Assembly: GCA_002408085.1 (NCBI GenBank)
Contig: DHQL01000025.1
Coordinates: forward strand, 40,895-104,894
DNA length: 64,000 nt
Source of the DNA: Spirochaeta sp. UBA5339
Lineage (GTDB): Bacteria; Spirochaetota; Spirochaetia; DSM-2461
Reading direction: 5' to 3'
Shown here: positions 7,352-16,841 of the stretch, in pieces
How positions within the stretch are numbered: the first letter of the stretch is position 1
Layout of the letters: the number at the start of each line of letters is the position of its first letter
Position numbers and translations under genes: made by a program
The notes under the pieces: model-generated
The model's database searches: none
What the model was told of the DNA's origin: nothing
Seen by the model: only the letters and a program-made list of their open reading frames with translations

Positions 7352-8902
7352 CTACTGCAGAGACAGCAGCCGAACTGTACCGGATTTCAGATCTGTAATG
7401 GTGATGGAGTTGTCACCAGAGAGAAAGAGACTTCCCTGACTGCTTGTAAAGTCATAGTCCAGCACAGAGAGGATCTGGTTTCGTCCGGTAACGGCGCTGT
7501 AGTCAATTCTGACAGTACCGGGCTTTTTTCCGCCTTCAGTGTTCAGGGCCATTACGGGAATCAGCAGTCTGCCCTTCTCCCGGATAATCCACCAGGCAAA
7601 GGACTCGTCCGCCACAACCTGCAGAAGTTCTCCCTTTTCAAGAACCGCTCTGTATCTCTGATAGATATCCTCGATCCTGTTCTGAAGGGCTGTCATATTT
7701 TCCTGAAGAACCAGAGGACGGCGAAAGAGTCTGACTCCGCTGAAACGGGAGAGAAAGAGTCCCCTGATCATATCAGCCTCTGCCGGATTCCTGCTGCCCG
7801 GGAGCAGAACACCCTGGGTAACGGCGATCCGTCTGCCCTTGTTCTTCTCTTGAAGGTTTCCAAGCTGATGAAACCAGGTATGAATAAATTCCTCATTCAG
7901 GGGGAAGCGGTCCTTCTCCCTGTTTGTCAGAAGAACCGGTTCGTTGGGTACTTCGGGATACTTCTGCCGTTCCGACAGTTCCAGGGCAAATCCCGTATAA
8001 CGCTTGCAGCCTCCTGATTCACGCAGGGCACTGTAAACCTTCTCAATCAGGGGATCACTGAACTCTTTGGGAAGAGCCAGGTAGACAAAGTCCAGGAAAA
8101 ACTGGGTCTGCAGGCCGCAGAATATCCGGGAGAAGTACTGGAGGGCTCCCTCATCGCTGAAATCAAAACAGACTGAACCCCTTTCATCGGCTACGGGCCT
8201 TAAACCGGCATCCCCGATAAGGTCTTTCAGATGGGAGTAGTCATATCTGCCGCTCCTCTGGAACTCATCGGCCACCAGCTTATTGACTCCGGCAACCATT
8301 CTCTCCTTTTCGAGAACGGTACCGCTCTGCCAGGAAAAGAATTCCGGCTTCCGGTAGATTACCGCCGAAACGGGATCGATCAGGGGAGAGAGGTAGTACC
8401 CCGCCTTCTTGCCGCAGAGGTGAACAGCCGAGATGAGAAGCTGAAACTGCTGCTCAAGGGTAAAGCCCAGACTCTCCAGAAAGGGGTCTGAAAGGCGGCG
8501 GTCCAGCTGTGAGTGACTGCGGGGATGAAGAGGACGTCCTGTATCAGCGTCGGTTACAGGCAGAAAGACCAGGCAGTCGCTTCTGAACCGGGGAATCTCG
8601 CTCATTACACGGAAAAAGGAGCCGTACTCCCTGAGGTCTATAAACTGGAAATCTCCTTCCCGGAGCCAGCGGTCATCACGCCTTCTGACTACAGGACTGG
8701 AAGACGAACGGATCAGAGAGAGGCGGCGGTAGAAGTCGCAGACCGCTCCCGCGGAAAGAGTGACCCTCTCTGCATCACTGAGATTGATATAGCCCTGCCG
8801 CCCGTACTCCTTGAAGAGCTTCTGGCCGGCATCTTTGTCTTTTCTGGATTCTTCACTGATGTCGGCAAGTTTCTGCCACACCTTTTTTCCCGGTAGCGCC
8901 AT
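7352..8902 (-). CDS. Large cytoplasmic protein, possibly a degenerate alpha-amylase-like barrel
   Basis: 516 residues, no signal peptide. I do not recognise it firmly. The N-terminal half has an amylase-like flavour: FVMSEIPRFRSDCLVFLPV followed by a G-R-P-L-H-P-R-S-H-S loop and LDRRLSDP resembles the beta-2/beta-3 region of GH13 barrels, and the last ~80 residues look like a beta-sandwich domain. However, I cannot find the GH13 catalytic Asp/Glu/Asp motifs, so it may be a non-catalytic relative or unrelated. It lies 29 bases upstream of the polyprenyl synthetase start-side neighbour in the same direction and 109 bases before the protease start. The ribosome site is poor. Confidence 0.6.
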   Translation of the reverse strand: MALPGKKVWQKLADISEESRKDKDAGQKLFKEYGRQGYINLSDAERVTLSAGAVCDFYRRLSLIRSSSSPVVRRRDDRWLREGDFQFIDLREYGSFFRVMSEIPRFRSDCLVFLPVTDADTGRPLHPRSHSQLDRRLSDPFLESLGFTLEQQFQLLISAVHLCGKKAGYYLSPLIDPVSAVIYRKPEFFSWQSGTVLEKERMVAGVNKLVADEFQRSGRYDYSHLKDLIGDAGLRPVADERGSVCFDFSDEGALQYFSRIFCGLQTQFFLDFVYLALPKEFSDPLIEKVYSALRESGGCKRYTGFALELSERQKYPEVPNEPVLLTNREKDRFPLNEEFIHTWFHQLGNLQEKNKGRRIAVTQGVLLPGSRNPAEADMIRGLFLSRFSGVRLFRRPLVLQENMTALQNRIEDIYQRYRAVLEKGELLQVVADESFAWWIIREKGRLLIPVMALNTEGGKKPGTVRIDYSAVTGRNQILSVLDYDFTSSQGSLFLSGDNSITITDLKSGTVRLLSLQ

Positions 8903-8931
8903 GTTTTATATTACCCTGAAAGATCCGCAGA

Positions 8932-9984
8932 TCATAGCATTTTCTCGATAAAGGACTTTATTATACCCGCCTGAAGGCCCCCTGCAGGATGATCTTTGAA
9001 GATATTTTCCAGCTCTCCGACTGATTCATTCAGCATCTTCAGTGCGGTCTGCCCGGCCTGTTCAATGACTCCGGCTTCTTCCAGCATAGAGATGGCTCCT
9101 TCTACTGCCTCCACTCCCCCGGCTATCCCAAGCTCTCCGGCCTTGTCCATCAGAGCTGCAAAATCCCCGAAATGTTCTCTGTATTTATGGTAGAAAAGGA
9201 TAACCGGCAGGCTCTTCTTTCCCTCCACTATATCATCACCCCGGTCCTTGCCGGGGTTGCCGGTGGTCAGGTTTTTAACATCATCGAGGATCTGAAACCC
9301 CACACCCGCCTTCTCCCAGCTCTCGGCTGCGGCCAGGCAGAGTTCCCTGTTCCCTCCGCCGGCCAGTACTCCCGCATAGGCGGCAAAACGGGCCAGGGCT
9401 CCTGTCTTAAATCGGCACATCTGGAGATAGACCGGTACTTCCGGCACCGTGGTATGGTCGTTGTGCCACTGAATATCCAGACCCTGTCCGAAGTGAAGGC
9501 GTCTCAGACTGTCGCAGTAGGAATCGAGGATTTTGAAGCGAAGTCCATCATCCAGGTCGGTTCTGCGGCTGAGAATTGAGGTGGCATTGAAGTACATCAG
9601 GTTTCCCGCATTGATGGAGAGATCCTCGCCGTGGATCAGATGAACCGAGGGGCCTCCCCGGCGCTCCACAGACTTGTCCTCGATATCATCAACAATAAGG
9701 CTGCCGTTATGGGCCATCTCCACAAGGGGGGTCAGGGGATAGGCATCTTCGGCGCTCCCCCCCGCCGCCTCACAGCAGAGAACCATAACCAGGGGACGCC
9801 ACCTCTTTCCTCCCCGCTGAAGCAGCTCCAGAGAAGGGGCATGAAAGCGGTCAATCATGGAAGGAGGAACTTCTGCCGACAGCGAATCGGTCATATCCTG
9901 AAGCCAGGAGGAATCTGCCTTTAAGGGCATAAGCCGGAACAGCTCCTCTTCAATTTTATTCAATCTCTGACTATACTGGTCCAT
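8932..9984 (-). CDS. Polyprenyl (isoprenyl) diphosphate synthase
   Basis: 350 residues. Condenses isopentenyl diphosphate onto an allylic diphosphate to build polyprenyl chains for quinones or envelope carriers. First Asp-rich motif VDDIEDKSVERRGGPSVH (DDxxD) is intact; the second, LDDVKNLTTG, is DDVKN, a conservative Asp-to-Asn change. GKDRGDDIVEGKKSLP is also typical. The frame is open upstream to 10818, but ATG 9984 has AAGGA seven bases before it and the upstream part is antisense to rlmE, so the long reading is rejected. Chain length cannot be judged by eye. It diverges from rlmE. Confidence 0.88.
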   Translation of the reverse strand: MDQYSQRLNKIEEELFRLMPLKADSSWLQDMTDSLSAEVPPSMIDRFHAPSLELLQRGGKRWRPLVMVLCCEAAGGSAEDAYPLTPLVEMAHNGSLIVDDIEDKSVERRGGPSVHLIHGEDLSINAGNLMYFNATSILSRRTDLDDGLRFKILDSYCDSLRRLHFGQGLDIQWHNDHTTVPEVPVYLQMCRFKTGALARFAAYAGVLAGGGNRELCLAAAESWEKAGVGFQILDDVKNLTTGNPGKDRGDDIVEGKKSLPVILFYHKYREHFGDFAALMDKAGELGIAGGVEAVEGAISMLEEAGVIEQAGQTALKMLNESVGELENIFKDHPAGGLQAGIIKSFIEKML

Positions 9985-10053
9985 ACTTTTGTCCTTATTC
10001 CTGACGGGTTCACTTACCCGGTAGTTACATCCATTATAGAAGGAGACCCCCAT

Positions 10054-10668
10054 ATGTCCAACAGGAGCAAGCCGGATTTCTATACCCAGAAAGCTAAAAA
10101 AGAGGGCTACATGGCCCGGTCGGTCTACAAGCTGGAAGAGATCCAGAACAAGACAAAACTGATAAAACCCGGCGATACGGTTCTGGATATCGGCGCCTCT
10201 CCCGGCAGCTGGACCCAGTACTGCCTGAAACTGATCAAGGGCAAGGGCTGTGTTGTGGGGGCTGATCTGAAGCCCCTGGGAAATTTCAAGGCCAAGGGTA
10301 CCCTCCACTTTATCCAGGGGGATGTCTTCTCCGGGGAAGTAAGAGGCAGCCTCAGTCAGTGGGGACCTTTTGATGTGATTGTCAGTGACGCCGCCCCCTC
10401 CACAACGGGGAACCGCCTGATCGACACACGGCGCTCCTACAACCTGATTGAACAGATCCTCGACTTTGCCCTTGAATGGCTCAAACCGGGAGGAAACTTT
10501 ACGGTAAAGGTTTTTCAGGGTGGGGATGAAACGGAGATATTCGACAGAATGAGGGGTGAGTTCAGCCAGGTAAAAAAACTGAAACCCAAGGCAGTCAGAA
10601 AGGAGTCCTTCGAGTACTACCTTATCGGTCTCGGACGGCTTCAGCAGGACAGGGAGCAGAATCCTTGA
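10054..10668 (+). CDS. rlmE: 23S rRNA 2'-O-methyltransferase RlmE (FtsJ/RrmJ)
   Basis: 204 residues, the usual length for RlmE, which methylates U2552 of 23S rRNA in the 50S subunit. The SAM site LDIGASPGSWTQY and the K-D-K-E catalytic set are present: Lys in RSVYKLEE, Asp in VSDAAPS, Lys in FTVKVFQG and Glu in RKESFEYYLIGLG. GGAG lies before ATG 10054. The last 47 bases overlap the convergent GGDEF/EAL gene tail to tail. Confidence 0.93.
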   Translation: MSNRSKPDFYTQKAKKEGYMARSVYKLEEIQNKTKLIKPGDTVLDIGASPGSWTQYCLKLIKGKGCVVGADLKPLGNFKAKGTLHFIQGDVFSGEVRGSLSQWGPFDVIVSDAAPSTTGNRLIDTRRSYNLIEQILDFALEWLKPGGNFTVKVFQGGDETEIFDRMRGEFSQVKKLKPKAVRKESFEYYLIGLGRLQQDREQNP

Positions 10669-12109
10669 TGGAGCTCTCCACCGGCTTTCCAAGGTAGAAC
10701 CCCTGAGAGAAGTCGATTCCCAGAGAGCGGACGATATCGTAAATGTCCCGGGAGTGCACATACTCCGCCACCGTCCGGATTCCGGTCCGTCTGGCAAAAC
10801 CGACAATGGTTTCGGCAATCACCCGGGCATTTTTATCTGTATCCAGGTTTTTTATAATCGAAGCATCAATCTTAATAAAATCCACATCCAGGGTCATAAT
10901 GTAGTTGAAGTTGCTGTAGCCGGCTCCAAAGTCGTCCAGGGCGATGGAACAGCCGTAGTCCTTGACCAGCCGGATAAACTCGGGAACCTCGGGGATTCCC
11001 ACAATATTATCACTCTCGAGAATCTCGAAAATAAGCCGGGGAGCCTCCTTCCAGTGATTCTCCAGAATCCTTCTGATAAAGATAACAGTGTCCCGGTTCT
11101 GCATATCCTCAACAGAGATATTGAAGGAGTAGTCGCAGGAGGTGTGCTTCATCTCCCTGATTATTTTGCGCAGCATAATACGGGACAGGGAGGGGTACTG
11201 ACGGGAGCGCTTGGAAATCTTCAGAAATGTCTCGGGATAGATGATAGACCCCTTACCGTCAAGAATACGCATAAGGCACTCGAATTTTTCCACATTTCCC
11301 GTTCTGTTGTTACGGATAGGCTGAAAGTAGGGCACAACCCTGTCTTCACGGATCGACTGCTTCACCTCATGGGTCCAGCGGATATTCTCCTCATACTCCC
11401 TGGGAATATTCATGGAGTTGTGATACCTCAAAAAGGGAACCCGTTTTTCTTTTGCCCTTTTCAGAGCCATATCGGCCCGAGCCATCAGCCCCGGCAGGGT
11501 CCCCGCTGACCTGTCCTCAGGATCTTCAACGGCCAGACCGATGGTGATGGTAATGGTAATATCCGAACTGTTTACCTGAAAGGGATAGTCATTGACCATC
11601 TCGACAATGATATCTGCGGTACGGTAAATTCTGTCATCCTCCAGTGTTGAGGAGAAGAGAAAGGCAAACTCATCGGCCTCCAGCTTATAAAGCTGAACAT
11701 TCTCAAAGAGTCGGGAGTAGGAGGAGCGAGCCAGACTCTTGAGCCTTCTGCCCAGAGACTCCAGAACCGCATCACCCATTCCGTTTCCATAGAAGTCGTT
11801 TACTTCTTTGAATGAGTCTATATTAACCAGGTAGAGAACTGTTCCATCACCGGCTATATCCTGATTGAGCTTTTCTCTGTTGGGCAGACCCGTCTGCCGG
11901 TCATAGAAGATTTTCTCAATCAGCTGTTCACGGTCCTTGCTGACCCGTCGGAGATACAAACGGCTGACAGGATAGGATACAAGGGCAACTAGAAGGATCT
12001 CAGAAACCATGACCTGAAGGGACGGACTGAAAATGACTGACAGTGAGATGAGGGCCCCTATCATGAGGGAATAAGTCATGATTATCAAAATCTTCTCTTT
12101 CATCTTCAT
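10622..12109 (-). CDS. Membrane GGDEF-EAL protein, probably a c-di-GMP phosphodiesterase
   Basis: 495 residues: two N-terminal membrane helices (residues ~8-50), a GGDEF domain (~70-220) and an EAL domain (~245-485). The cyclase signature is degenerate (LEADEF in place of GGDEF), so diguanylate cyclase activity is unlikely. The EAL domain keeps the main residues: ECLMR for ExLxR, the Asn of FNIS, FEILES, ALDDFGAGYS, the Lys of FIKID and the Glu of VAEYV. c-di-GMP hydrolysis is therefore likely. It overlaps rlmE convergently by 47 bases and follows holA by 48 bases in the same direction. Confidence 0.88.
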   Translation of the reverse strand: MKMKEKILIIMTYSLMIGALISLSVIFSPSLQVMVSEILLVALVSYPVSRLYLRRVSKDREQLIEKIFYDRQTGLPNREKLNQDIAGDGTVLYLVNIDSFKEVNDFYGNGMGDAVLESLGRRLKSLARSSYSRLFENVQLYKLEADEFAFLFSSTLEDDRIYRTADIIVEMVNDYPFQVNSSDITITITIGLAVEDPEDRSAGTLPGLMARADMALKRAKEKRVPFLRYHNSMNIPREYEENIRWTHEVKQSIREDRVVPYFQPIRNNRTGNVEKFECLMRILDGKGSIIYPETFLKISKRSRQYPSLSRIMLRKIIREMKHTSCDYSFNISVEDMQNRDTVIFIRRILENHWKEAPRLIFEILESDNIVGIPEVPEFIRLVKDYGCSIALDDFGAGYSNFNYIMTLDVDFIKIDASIIKNLDTDKNARVIAETIVGFARRTGIRTVAEYVHSRDIYDIVRSLGIDFSQGFYLGKPVESSIKDSAPCPAEAVRDR

Positions 12110-12157
12110 CTGATCTGTTCAGCAGCTCCCATCATATTCACCGTGGTAGTCAGCCGT

Positions 12158-13129
12158 TTAATGTACTCCCCTCAGAGACCGAGTCAGAAAGAGCTGAAAA
12201 GAGATAACCTGCATCTCCTTCTTGAGTTCTCTCATCTGCCTGTCCAGAATCTCCCCGTCACGCTGTATTCGTTCCAGTTCACCCAGACCGTACTTCCTTA
12301 ATCCGTCCCCGGTAACCTTCTGGTTCTTTTTTCCACGGACATCATAAATCTGGAAAGCTGTCTGTATAGCTTCACCTTCGGCAACTGCCAGCTTAACCTT
12401 TAATACTCTACGAATCTGACGCATCAGACCCGACAGAAGAAACACAAGATCCGTGTCCCCCGAAAGGGTTATCTTGGAGAAGACCTCAAGAGTACCGGAA
12501 AGATCCTTGAGAAGCATCTTTTCAAAGAGGGTAAACACGTTCTCCTCTTTGCTGTGATAGACAAAGTTATCAATATCCTCTTCCCGGATCACATCGCCGA
12601 TGTTGAAGTAGAAGGCCAGCTTCTGACAGGCCTCCTTCAGGTCGGCGGTGTTGTTCTCCACCATTTCAAGGAGGATAGTGATGGCCTTCTGGTCTATCTT
12701 CAGACCCTGATCGGAGAAGTACTTCTGGACCCAGCCTTTTTTCTGATTGTCGAACATCTCCCAGAAAATTTTCTTTTCCGATGCAGGGACAAGGGCCGTC
12801 AGCCTTTTATCGATGCTGACAGAGTCGCTCAGAAAAACAAGGGTCACATCGTCGGGCATATTTTTACAGAACTGACCGAGAAGCTTGAGGTCCGCCGCCT
12901 TCTTGATCTCCTCGCAGTTGAGGATTACCGCCAGCTTGTGGGCCGAGAAAAGAGAGCCGTTTCTAAGGATTGAGATGATCTGACTCATCTCTGTGTCAAA
13001 GGGATAGAATCGGTGGGATTCCGGTTCCTCACCGTACTTTTTCTTGAGGCTCTTTTTGAGACTGTCCAGGTATTGGTCTTTCTGTCCCTTTTCGGGACCG
13101 AGAAGCAGATGTAGTTGTTTTTCAGCCAT
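12158..13129 (-). CDS. holA: DNA polymerase III delta subunit
   Basis: 323 residues, in the size range of HolA, the clamp-loader subunit that opens the beta clamp. The N-terminus (EKQLHLLLGPEKGQKDQYL) and the block ending FDNQKKGWVQKYFSDQGLKID, then LLEMVENNTADLKEACQKL, match the HolA pattern of degenerate P-loop, KGW...A..G and E.NDL..L.NELEKL. Start overlaps the lexA 3' end by 8 bases, so translation is probably coupled to lexA. Confidence 0.85.
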   Translation of the reverse strand: MAEKQLHLLLGPEKGQKDQYLDSLKKSLKKKYGEEPESHRFYPFDTEMSQIISILRNGSLFSAHKLAVILNCEEIKKAADLKLLGQFCKNMPDDVTLVFLSDSVSIDKRLTALVPASEKKIFWEMFDNQKKGWVQKYFSDQGLKIDQKAITILLEMVENNTADLKEACQKLAFYFNIGDVIREEDIDNFVYHSKEENVFTLFEKMLLKDLSGTLEVFSKITLSGDTDLVFLLSGLMRQIRRVLKVKLAVAEGEAIQTAFQIYDVRGKKNQKVTGDGLRKYGLGELERIQRDGEILDRQMRELKKEMQVISFQLFLTRSLRGVH

Positions 13130-13724
13130 ATTGCCTGATGATTGTAATTAATTTTCCCAGGATTCTGACATCCTGTGTAAAGATTGCAGGGAAGGAGGGG
13201 TTCTCCGCCTGAAGGCGGATGCGGTTCTTCTCTTTGTAAAAACGTTTCAGGGTTACCGCGTCGTCCACCATGGCCACGATGATTTCACCGTTGTTGGCCA
13301 CAGGCTGCTGAACAAAGACAGCAAGATCTCCGTCGAAGATACCCGCTCCGGTCATACTCTCTCCCTGAACCCGCAGGGCAAAGAGGTTGCCGTTCTTCAG
13401 CACATCCGAAGGGAGTGTCACAGAGCCGTCATGATTCTCTTCGGCAAAGAGGGGCAGCCCCGCCGCCACACTGCCGAGGATGGGAATCTTTCTGGTCTCT
13501 TCAGACTCATCCTCTTCGGGTACCAGGGTAATAGCCCTGGACTTGTTGTGGCTGATGGCAATGACCTCTTTCTTTTCCAGCGCTTTGACATGATCATAGG
13601 CTCCCTTGACGGAGATACTGAAGTATCTTCCAATCTCACGGATCGAGGGAGGATATTGATTGTCCTGAATGTAACTCCGGATAAAATCCAGAATTTCACC
13701 CTGTCTTTTTGTCAAAGCTTTCAT
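13122..13724 (-). CDS. lexA: LexA repressor (SOS regulator, self-cleaving)
   Basis: 200 residues. The N-terminal winged helix (ALTKRQGEILDFIRSYI, PSIREIGRYF) is of LexA type. The cleavage site is Ala88-Gly89 in VAAGLP, with catalytic Ser123 in GESMTGAGIFDGD and Lys160 in AVTLKRFY. It represses DNA-damage genes until RecA filaments trigger cleavage. The gene overlaps the response regulator upstream by 4 bases and holA downstream by 8, so it lacks its own leader here. If LexA autoregulates, its operator must lie far upstream or inside a gene, which is unusual. Confidence 0.95.
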   Translation of the reverse strand: MKALTKRQGEILDFIRSYIQDNQYPPSIREIGRYFSISVKGAYDHVKALEKKEVIAISHNKSRAITLVPEEDESEETRKIPILGSVAAGLPLFAEENHDGSVTLPSDVLKNGNLFALRVQGESMTGAGIFDGDLAVFVQQPVANNGEIIVAMVDDAVTLKRFYKEKNRIRLQAENPSFPAIFTQDVRILGKLITIIRQYG

Positions 13725-15085
13725 TTTTTTATTTCCAGGCCGTACTTTTTTATCTTGCTGTGAAGATTACTGGGATAGATTCCAAGATCCTGTGCCGTTC
13801 TTGATATATTATACCCGCAGGTCTCCAGTCTGTCTTGTAAAAGAATCTGTTCGAACTCATCCCGGGCATCATTCAGCTTCATGGTGCCGAACTTCTCCAG
13901 AAGGGGTGATTTCCGGACTATCTTCTGCTCTCCCAGAAATTTGAGAACCGTATCACCGGATATCTCGTCTTCATCGGACATTATATTAATCCGTTCCACG
14001 AAGTTTTTCAATTCCCGGATATTACCGGTCCAGGGAAATTGAACCATCAGATCCATTCCCTCGGCAGAGACAGTTCTCGGGGGATTCCCCGAGGGAGAAA
14101 AGAGCTGCATAAAGTGATCAACCAGCAGGGGCAGGTCCTCAATCCTGTCCTTCAGTGCGGGGACATGAATAGGAACAACGTTCAGGCGGAAGTAGAGGTC
14201 CTCCCGGAAACGCCCTTCCTCAATCTCCCTGAGGATATCCTTGTTTGTGGCAGAAATTATCCTGACATCCACGGAAATCTGCTCGGTGCCGCCTATGCGG
14301 TCGAATTTCATCTCCTGTATGGCCCTCAGAACCTTGGCCTGAGCCGACAGAGACATATCCGCCACCTCGTCCAGAAAGAGGGTTCCGCCGTCGGCCAGTT
14401 CAAACTTTCCCTTCTTCTGTCTGGCAGCCCCGGTAAAGGCCCCCTTTTCATGTCCGAAGAGCTCACTCTCTATCAGATTCTCAGGTATCGCAGCGCAGTT
14501 GACCTCCACAAAGGGACTGTTCCGTCTGGAGCTGTTGTTGTGCAGGGCCCTGGCAACAAGTTCCTTACCCGTACCGTTCTCTCCCAGTATCAGGACCCGT
14601 GCCTCGGAATCGGCGCTCTGGGCAATAATGTCCCGGATCTGCTTCATACCGCTGCTGCCGCCCACCATCTGATCATCGGGAACACCCCGGGCGGTTTTGA
14701 GGGATCGATTCTCCTTTTTGAGCTTTTCCAGCTCCAGGGCATTCCGTGTCAGGGTCAGTACTCTTGTCAGATCCAGGGGTTTTTCAAGAAAATCGAAGGC
14801 CCCCATCTTAATGGCTTTTACAGCAAGGTCCACATTGGCATGTCCGGAGATCATCAGAACAGAGACAACGGGGTACTCCTCTCTGATCTTCTCAAGCACA
14901 TCAATCCCTCCCATTCCGGGGAGCCATATATCAAGAAAGACCAGATCCACAGGTTCTGTTTTCATGATGTGGAGCCCCTTTATGCCGTCGGGAGCTTCAA
15001 GAATTTCATAGCCCTCATCACCTAGGATGTCCTTGAGAGCCTCCCTTATTGAAGCCTCGTCATCAATGATCAGAATCTTTTCCAT
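13721..15085 (-). CDS. NtrX/NtrC-type sigma-54-dependent response regulator
   Basis: 454 residues: receiver domain (phospho-acceptor Asp52 in FLDIWLPG), AAA+ domain with Walker A GENGTGKE and the sigma-54 contact loop GAFTGA, and a C-terminal Fis-type helix-turn-helix (AQDLGIYPSNLHSKIKKYGL). It opens sigma-54 promoters. ATG 15085 is chosen because GAGGAG stands four bases upstream and the receiver begins MEKILIIDDE; a start at 15187 would add 34 unrelated residues. It overlaps the kinase gene by 23 bases, so this is its cognate partner. Order and family match NtrY-NtrX of alphaproteobacteria. Confidence 0.92.
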   Translation of the reverse strand: MEKILIIDDEASIREALKDILGDEGYEILEAPDGIKGLHIMKTEPVDLVFLDIWLPGMGGIDVLEKIREEYPVVSVLMISGHANVDLAVKAIKMGAFDFLEKPLDLTRVLTLTRNALELEKLKKENRSLKTARGVPDDQMVGGSSGMKQIRDIIAQSADSEARVLILGENGTGKELVARALHNNSSRRNSPFVEVNCAAIPENLIESELFGHEKGAFTGAARQKKGKFELADGGTLFLDEVADMSLSAQAKVLRAIQEMKFDRIGGTEQISVDVRIISATNKDILREIEEGRFREDLYFRLNVVPIHVPALKDRIEDLPLLVDHFMQLFSPSGNPPRTVSAEGMDLMVQFPWTGNIRELKNFVERINIMSDEDEISGDTVLKFLGEQKIVRKSPLLEKFGTMKLNDARDEFEQILLQDRLETCGYNISRTAQDLGIYPSNLHSKIKKYGLEIKK

Positions 15086-16841
15086 AGAGCTCCTCATAGG
15101 GTAAATCCAGATAGAATGTGGTTCCCTCTCCCGGTGCGGACTCAACCCAGATCCTGCCCCTGTGGTCATGGATAATCCTCTCCACAATGGAAAGACCCAG
15201 TCCTGTCCCCTTCTCCCTTGTGGTGAAGTAGGGATTAAAGACCTTGTCCTGCAGATCTTCGGGGATACCGGGTCCCGAGTCGGAAACCTGTATTCTACAG
15301 TAGATGGTATAGCCCTTTTTCACAAGGTCAGCCCGCAGAATTATCACACCGTCCCCCTGTAGAGCATTGATCCCATTGGAAAGGAGGTTACTGAAAACCT
15401 GTCTCAGCTGACCCGCATCGGCCTGAAGGTAGAGATCTCCGGGGATATCATCAATCATAAAGCTCACATCAGGAGAGGACTCCTCCAGAACCTCTACCAT
15501 GGAGTAGAGAAATTCTCTCAGATTGATCGTCTCGGCCACCGGCGGCCGCTGCCGGGCAAATTCACGGAATTCTGTCAGAAGGCTGTTCAGGTTGTCCACT
15601 TCCACAAGAATACGGTCCATTCCCTTCCGGATCACCTCCCTGGGGATCTCTTCATCTTCCATACGGACCAGAACTCTCTGGGCATAGAGCCTGATGGGGG
15701 TCAGAGGATTACGGATCTCATGGGCAAGACGCTGGGCAATATCCTGCCAGGCGGAAACCTTCTCGGTCTGAAGCACCTCTTTTCTTGAAACTTCAAGTTC
15801 CTTGACCATGGAGTTGAAGGAGTCAGAGAGAAAGGAAAAATCGTCCTTCTCCCGGCTTAAGAGCCTGAAGCTGTAGTCTCCCTGGGCGACTCTCCTTGTG
15901 GCCTCCTCCAGAGAGATAAAGGGCTGTATCAGGCGCTGGCTGATATACATGGCCACCACAAAGCCCATAAAAAGCAGGGGAACAAGGAAAATAGCATAAA
16001 AGAGGAACAGTCCGATCCTGAAGAGCCTGTCATACTCACGGAACTGCCTGTATTTTTCCAGAACACCCGTAATGTTTCGGGCATGGAGGTCAAATTCCCT
16101 GGGGATGGTTCTGTAGAGCACAACAGCATAGCTTTCACCGGCAAAAAGAAAATCCTTCCTGAACCCCAGGATGCTGAAGTCAGGGAGGGTCCTCTTGGGA
16201 GTCAGCCCTTCATTCAGAGAGTCAATCTCCTGCCGTGGATAGGCCAGCCTGGGATCACCGAAAAGGTAGAAATTCTCATCATTTAAGAGCTGAATCCCTT
16301 CAATTCCCGGAAACTGGGTTTTAAGCTCTTTCCAGACCTGCTCGGGGGAGTTGTGGGCCCTGCTCATGGACAGAGCCAGATATGGACTGTTGCCGATATA
16401 CTCAAGGTCTCTGTTCAGGTCTGCATAGTACTCCAGGGCTATTTCAAGCCCGCTGTCCAGGGCCGTTCCCACCTCGGAGCCGAACCATCTGTCAAAAACC
16501 ATATTAACAAAGCGGAGAGAGAGAACCGTCTGGGGCAGAGAGATCAGAACAATAATCAGAAAGAGAAAGAGTATGATCCGCAGACGGAAACGGTAGCGGC
16601 TGTGTCTGGTCCTGACTCTCTTCCATACATAGATAACGGTATAGATAAGGGCCGCTACCAGAAGCAGGGGTATTGAAAACAGGAGGAGCAGATGGATTGG
16701 AGTCTCTCCGATTCTGTTCTGATCCATACCGCCCAGAACGCTGGAGGAAAATACAAGTATCAGGATAATAACCAGCAGATAGAGAAGAATAACCGTCATG
16801 ACGCTGTTTTTCAGCAGACCTTTGAAGACATGACTTTTCAA
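15063..16841 (-). CDS. NtrY-like membrane sensor histidine kinase
   Basis: 592 residues: three or four membrane helices (~12-115), a periplasmic sensing segment (~130-270), another helix (~275-300), a HAMP linker, then the kinase core with H-box RLAHEIRNPLTPIRL, N-box FSNLLSNGINAL, G1 SDSGPGIP and G2 GTGLGLSIV. It phosphorylates the regulator encoded just downstream. This arrangement, with a DUF4390 gene upstream, is the NtrY layout. The signal sensed is unknown; in other bacteria NtrY has been linked to nitrogen or redox state. Confidence 0.9.
   Translation of the reverse strand: MKSHVFKGLLKNSVMTVILLYLLVIILILVFSSSVLGGMDQNRIGETPIHLLLLFSIPLLLVAALIYTVIYVWKRVRTRHSRYRFRLRIILFLFLIIVLISLPQTVLSLRFVNMVFDRWFGSEVGTALDSGLEIALEYYADLNRDLEYIGNSPYLALSMSRAHNSPEQVWKELKTQFPGIEGIQLLNDENFYLFGDPRLAYPRQEIDSLNEGLTPKRTLPDFSILGFRKDFLFAGESYAVVLYRTIPREFDLHARNITGVLEKYRQFREYDRLFRIGLFLFYAIFLVPLLFMGFVVAMYISQRLIQPFISLEEATRRVAQGDYSFRLLSREKDDFSFLSDSFNSMVKELEVSRKEVLQTEKVSAWQDIAQRLAHEIRNPLTPIRLYAQRVLVRMEDEEIPREVIRKGMDRILVEVDNLNSLLTEFREFARQRPPVAETINLREFLYSMVEVLEESSPDVSFMIDDIPGDLYLQADAGQLRQVFSNLLSNGINALQGDGVIILRADLVKKGYTIYCRIQVSDSGPGIPEDLQDKVFNPYFTTREKGTGLGLSIVERIIHDHRGRIWVESAPGEGTTFYLDLPYEELYGKDSDH

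Noticed and set aside
9985..10818. N-terminal extension of the polyprenyl synthase up to 10818
   Set aside because: It is antisense to rlmE, shows no domain, and ATG 9984 has a proper ribosome site.
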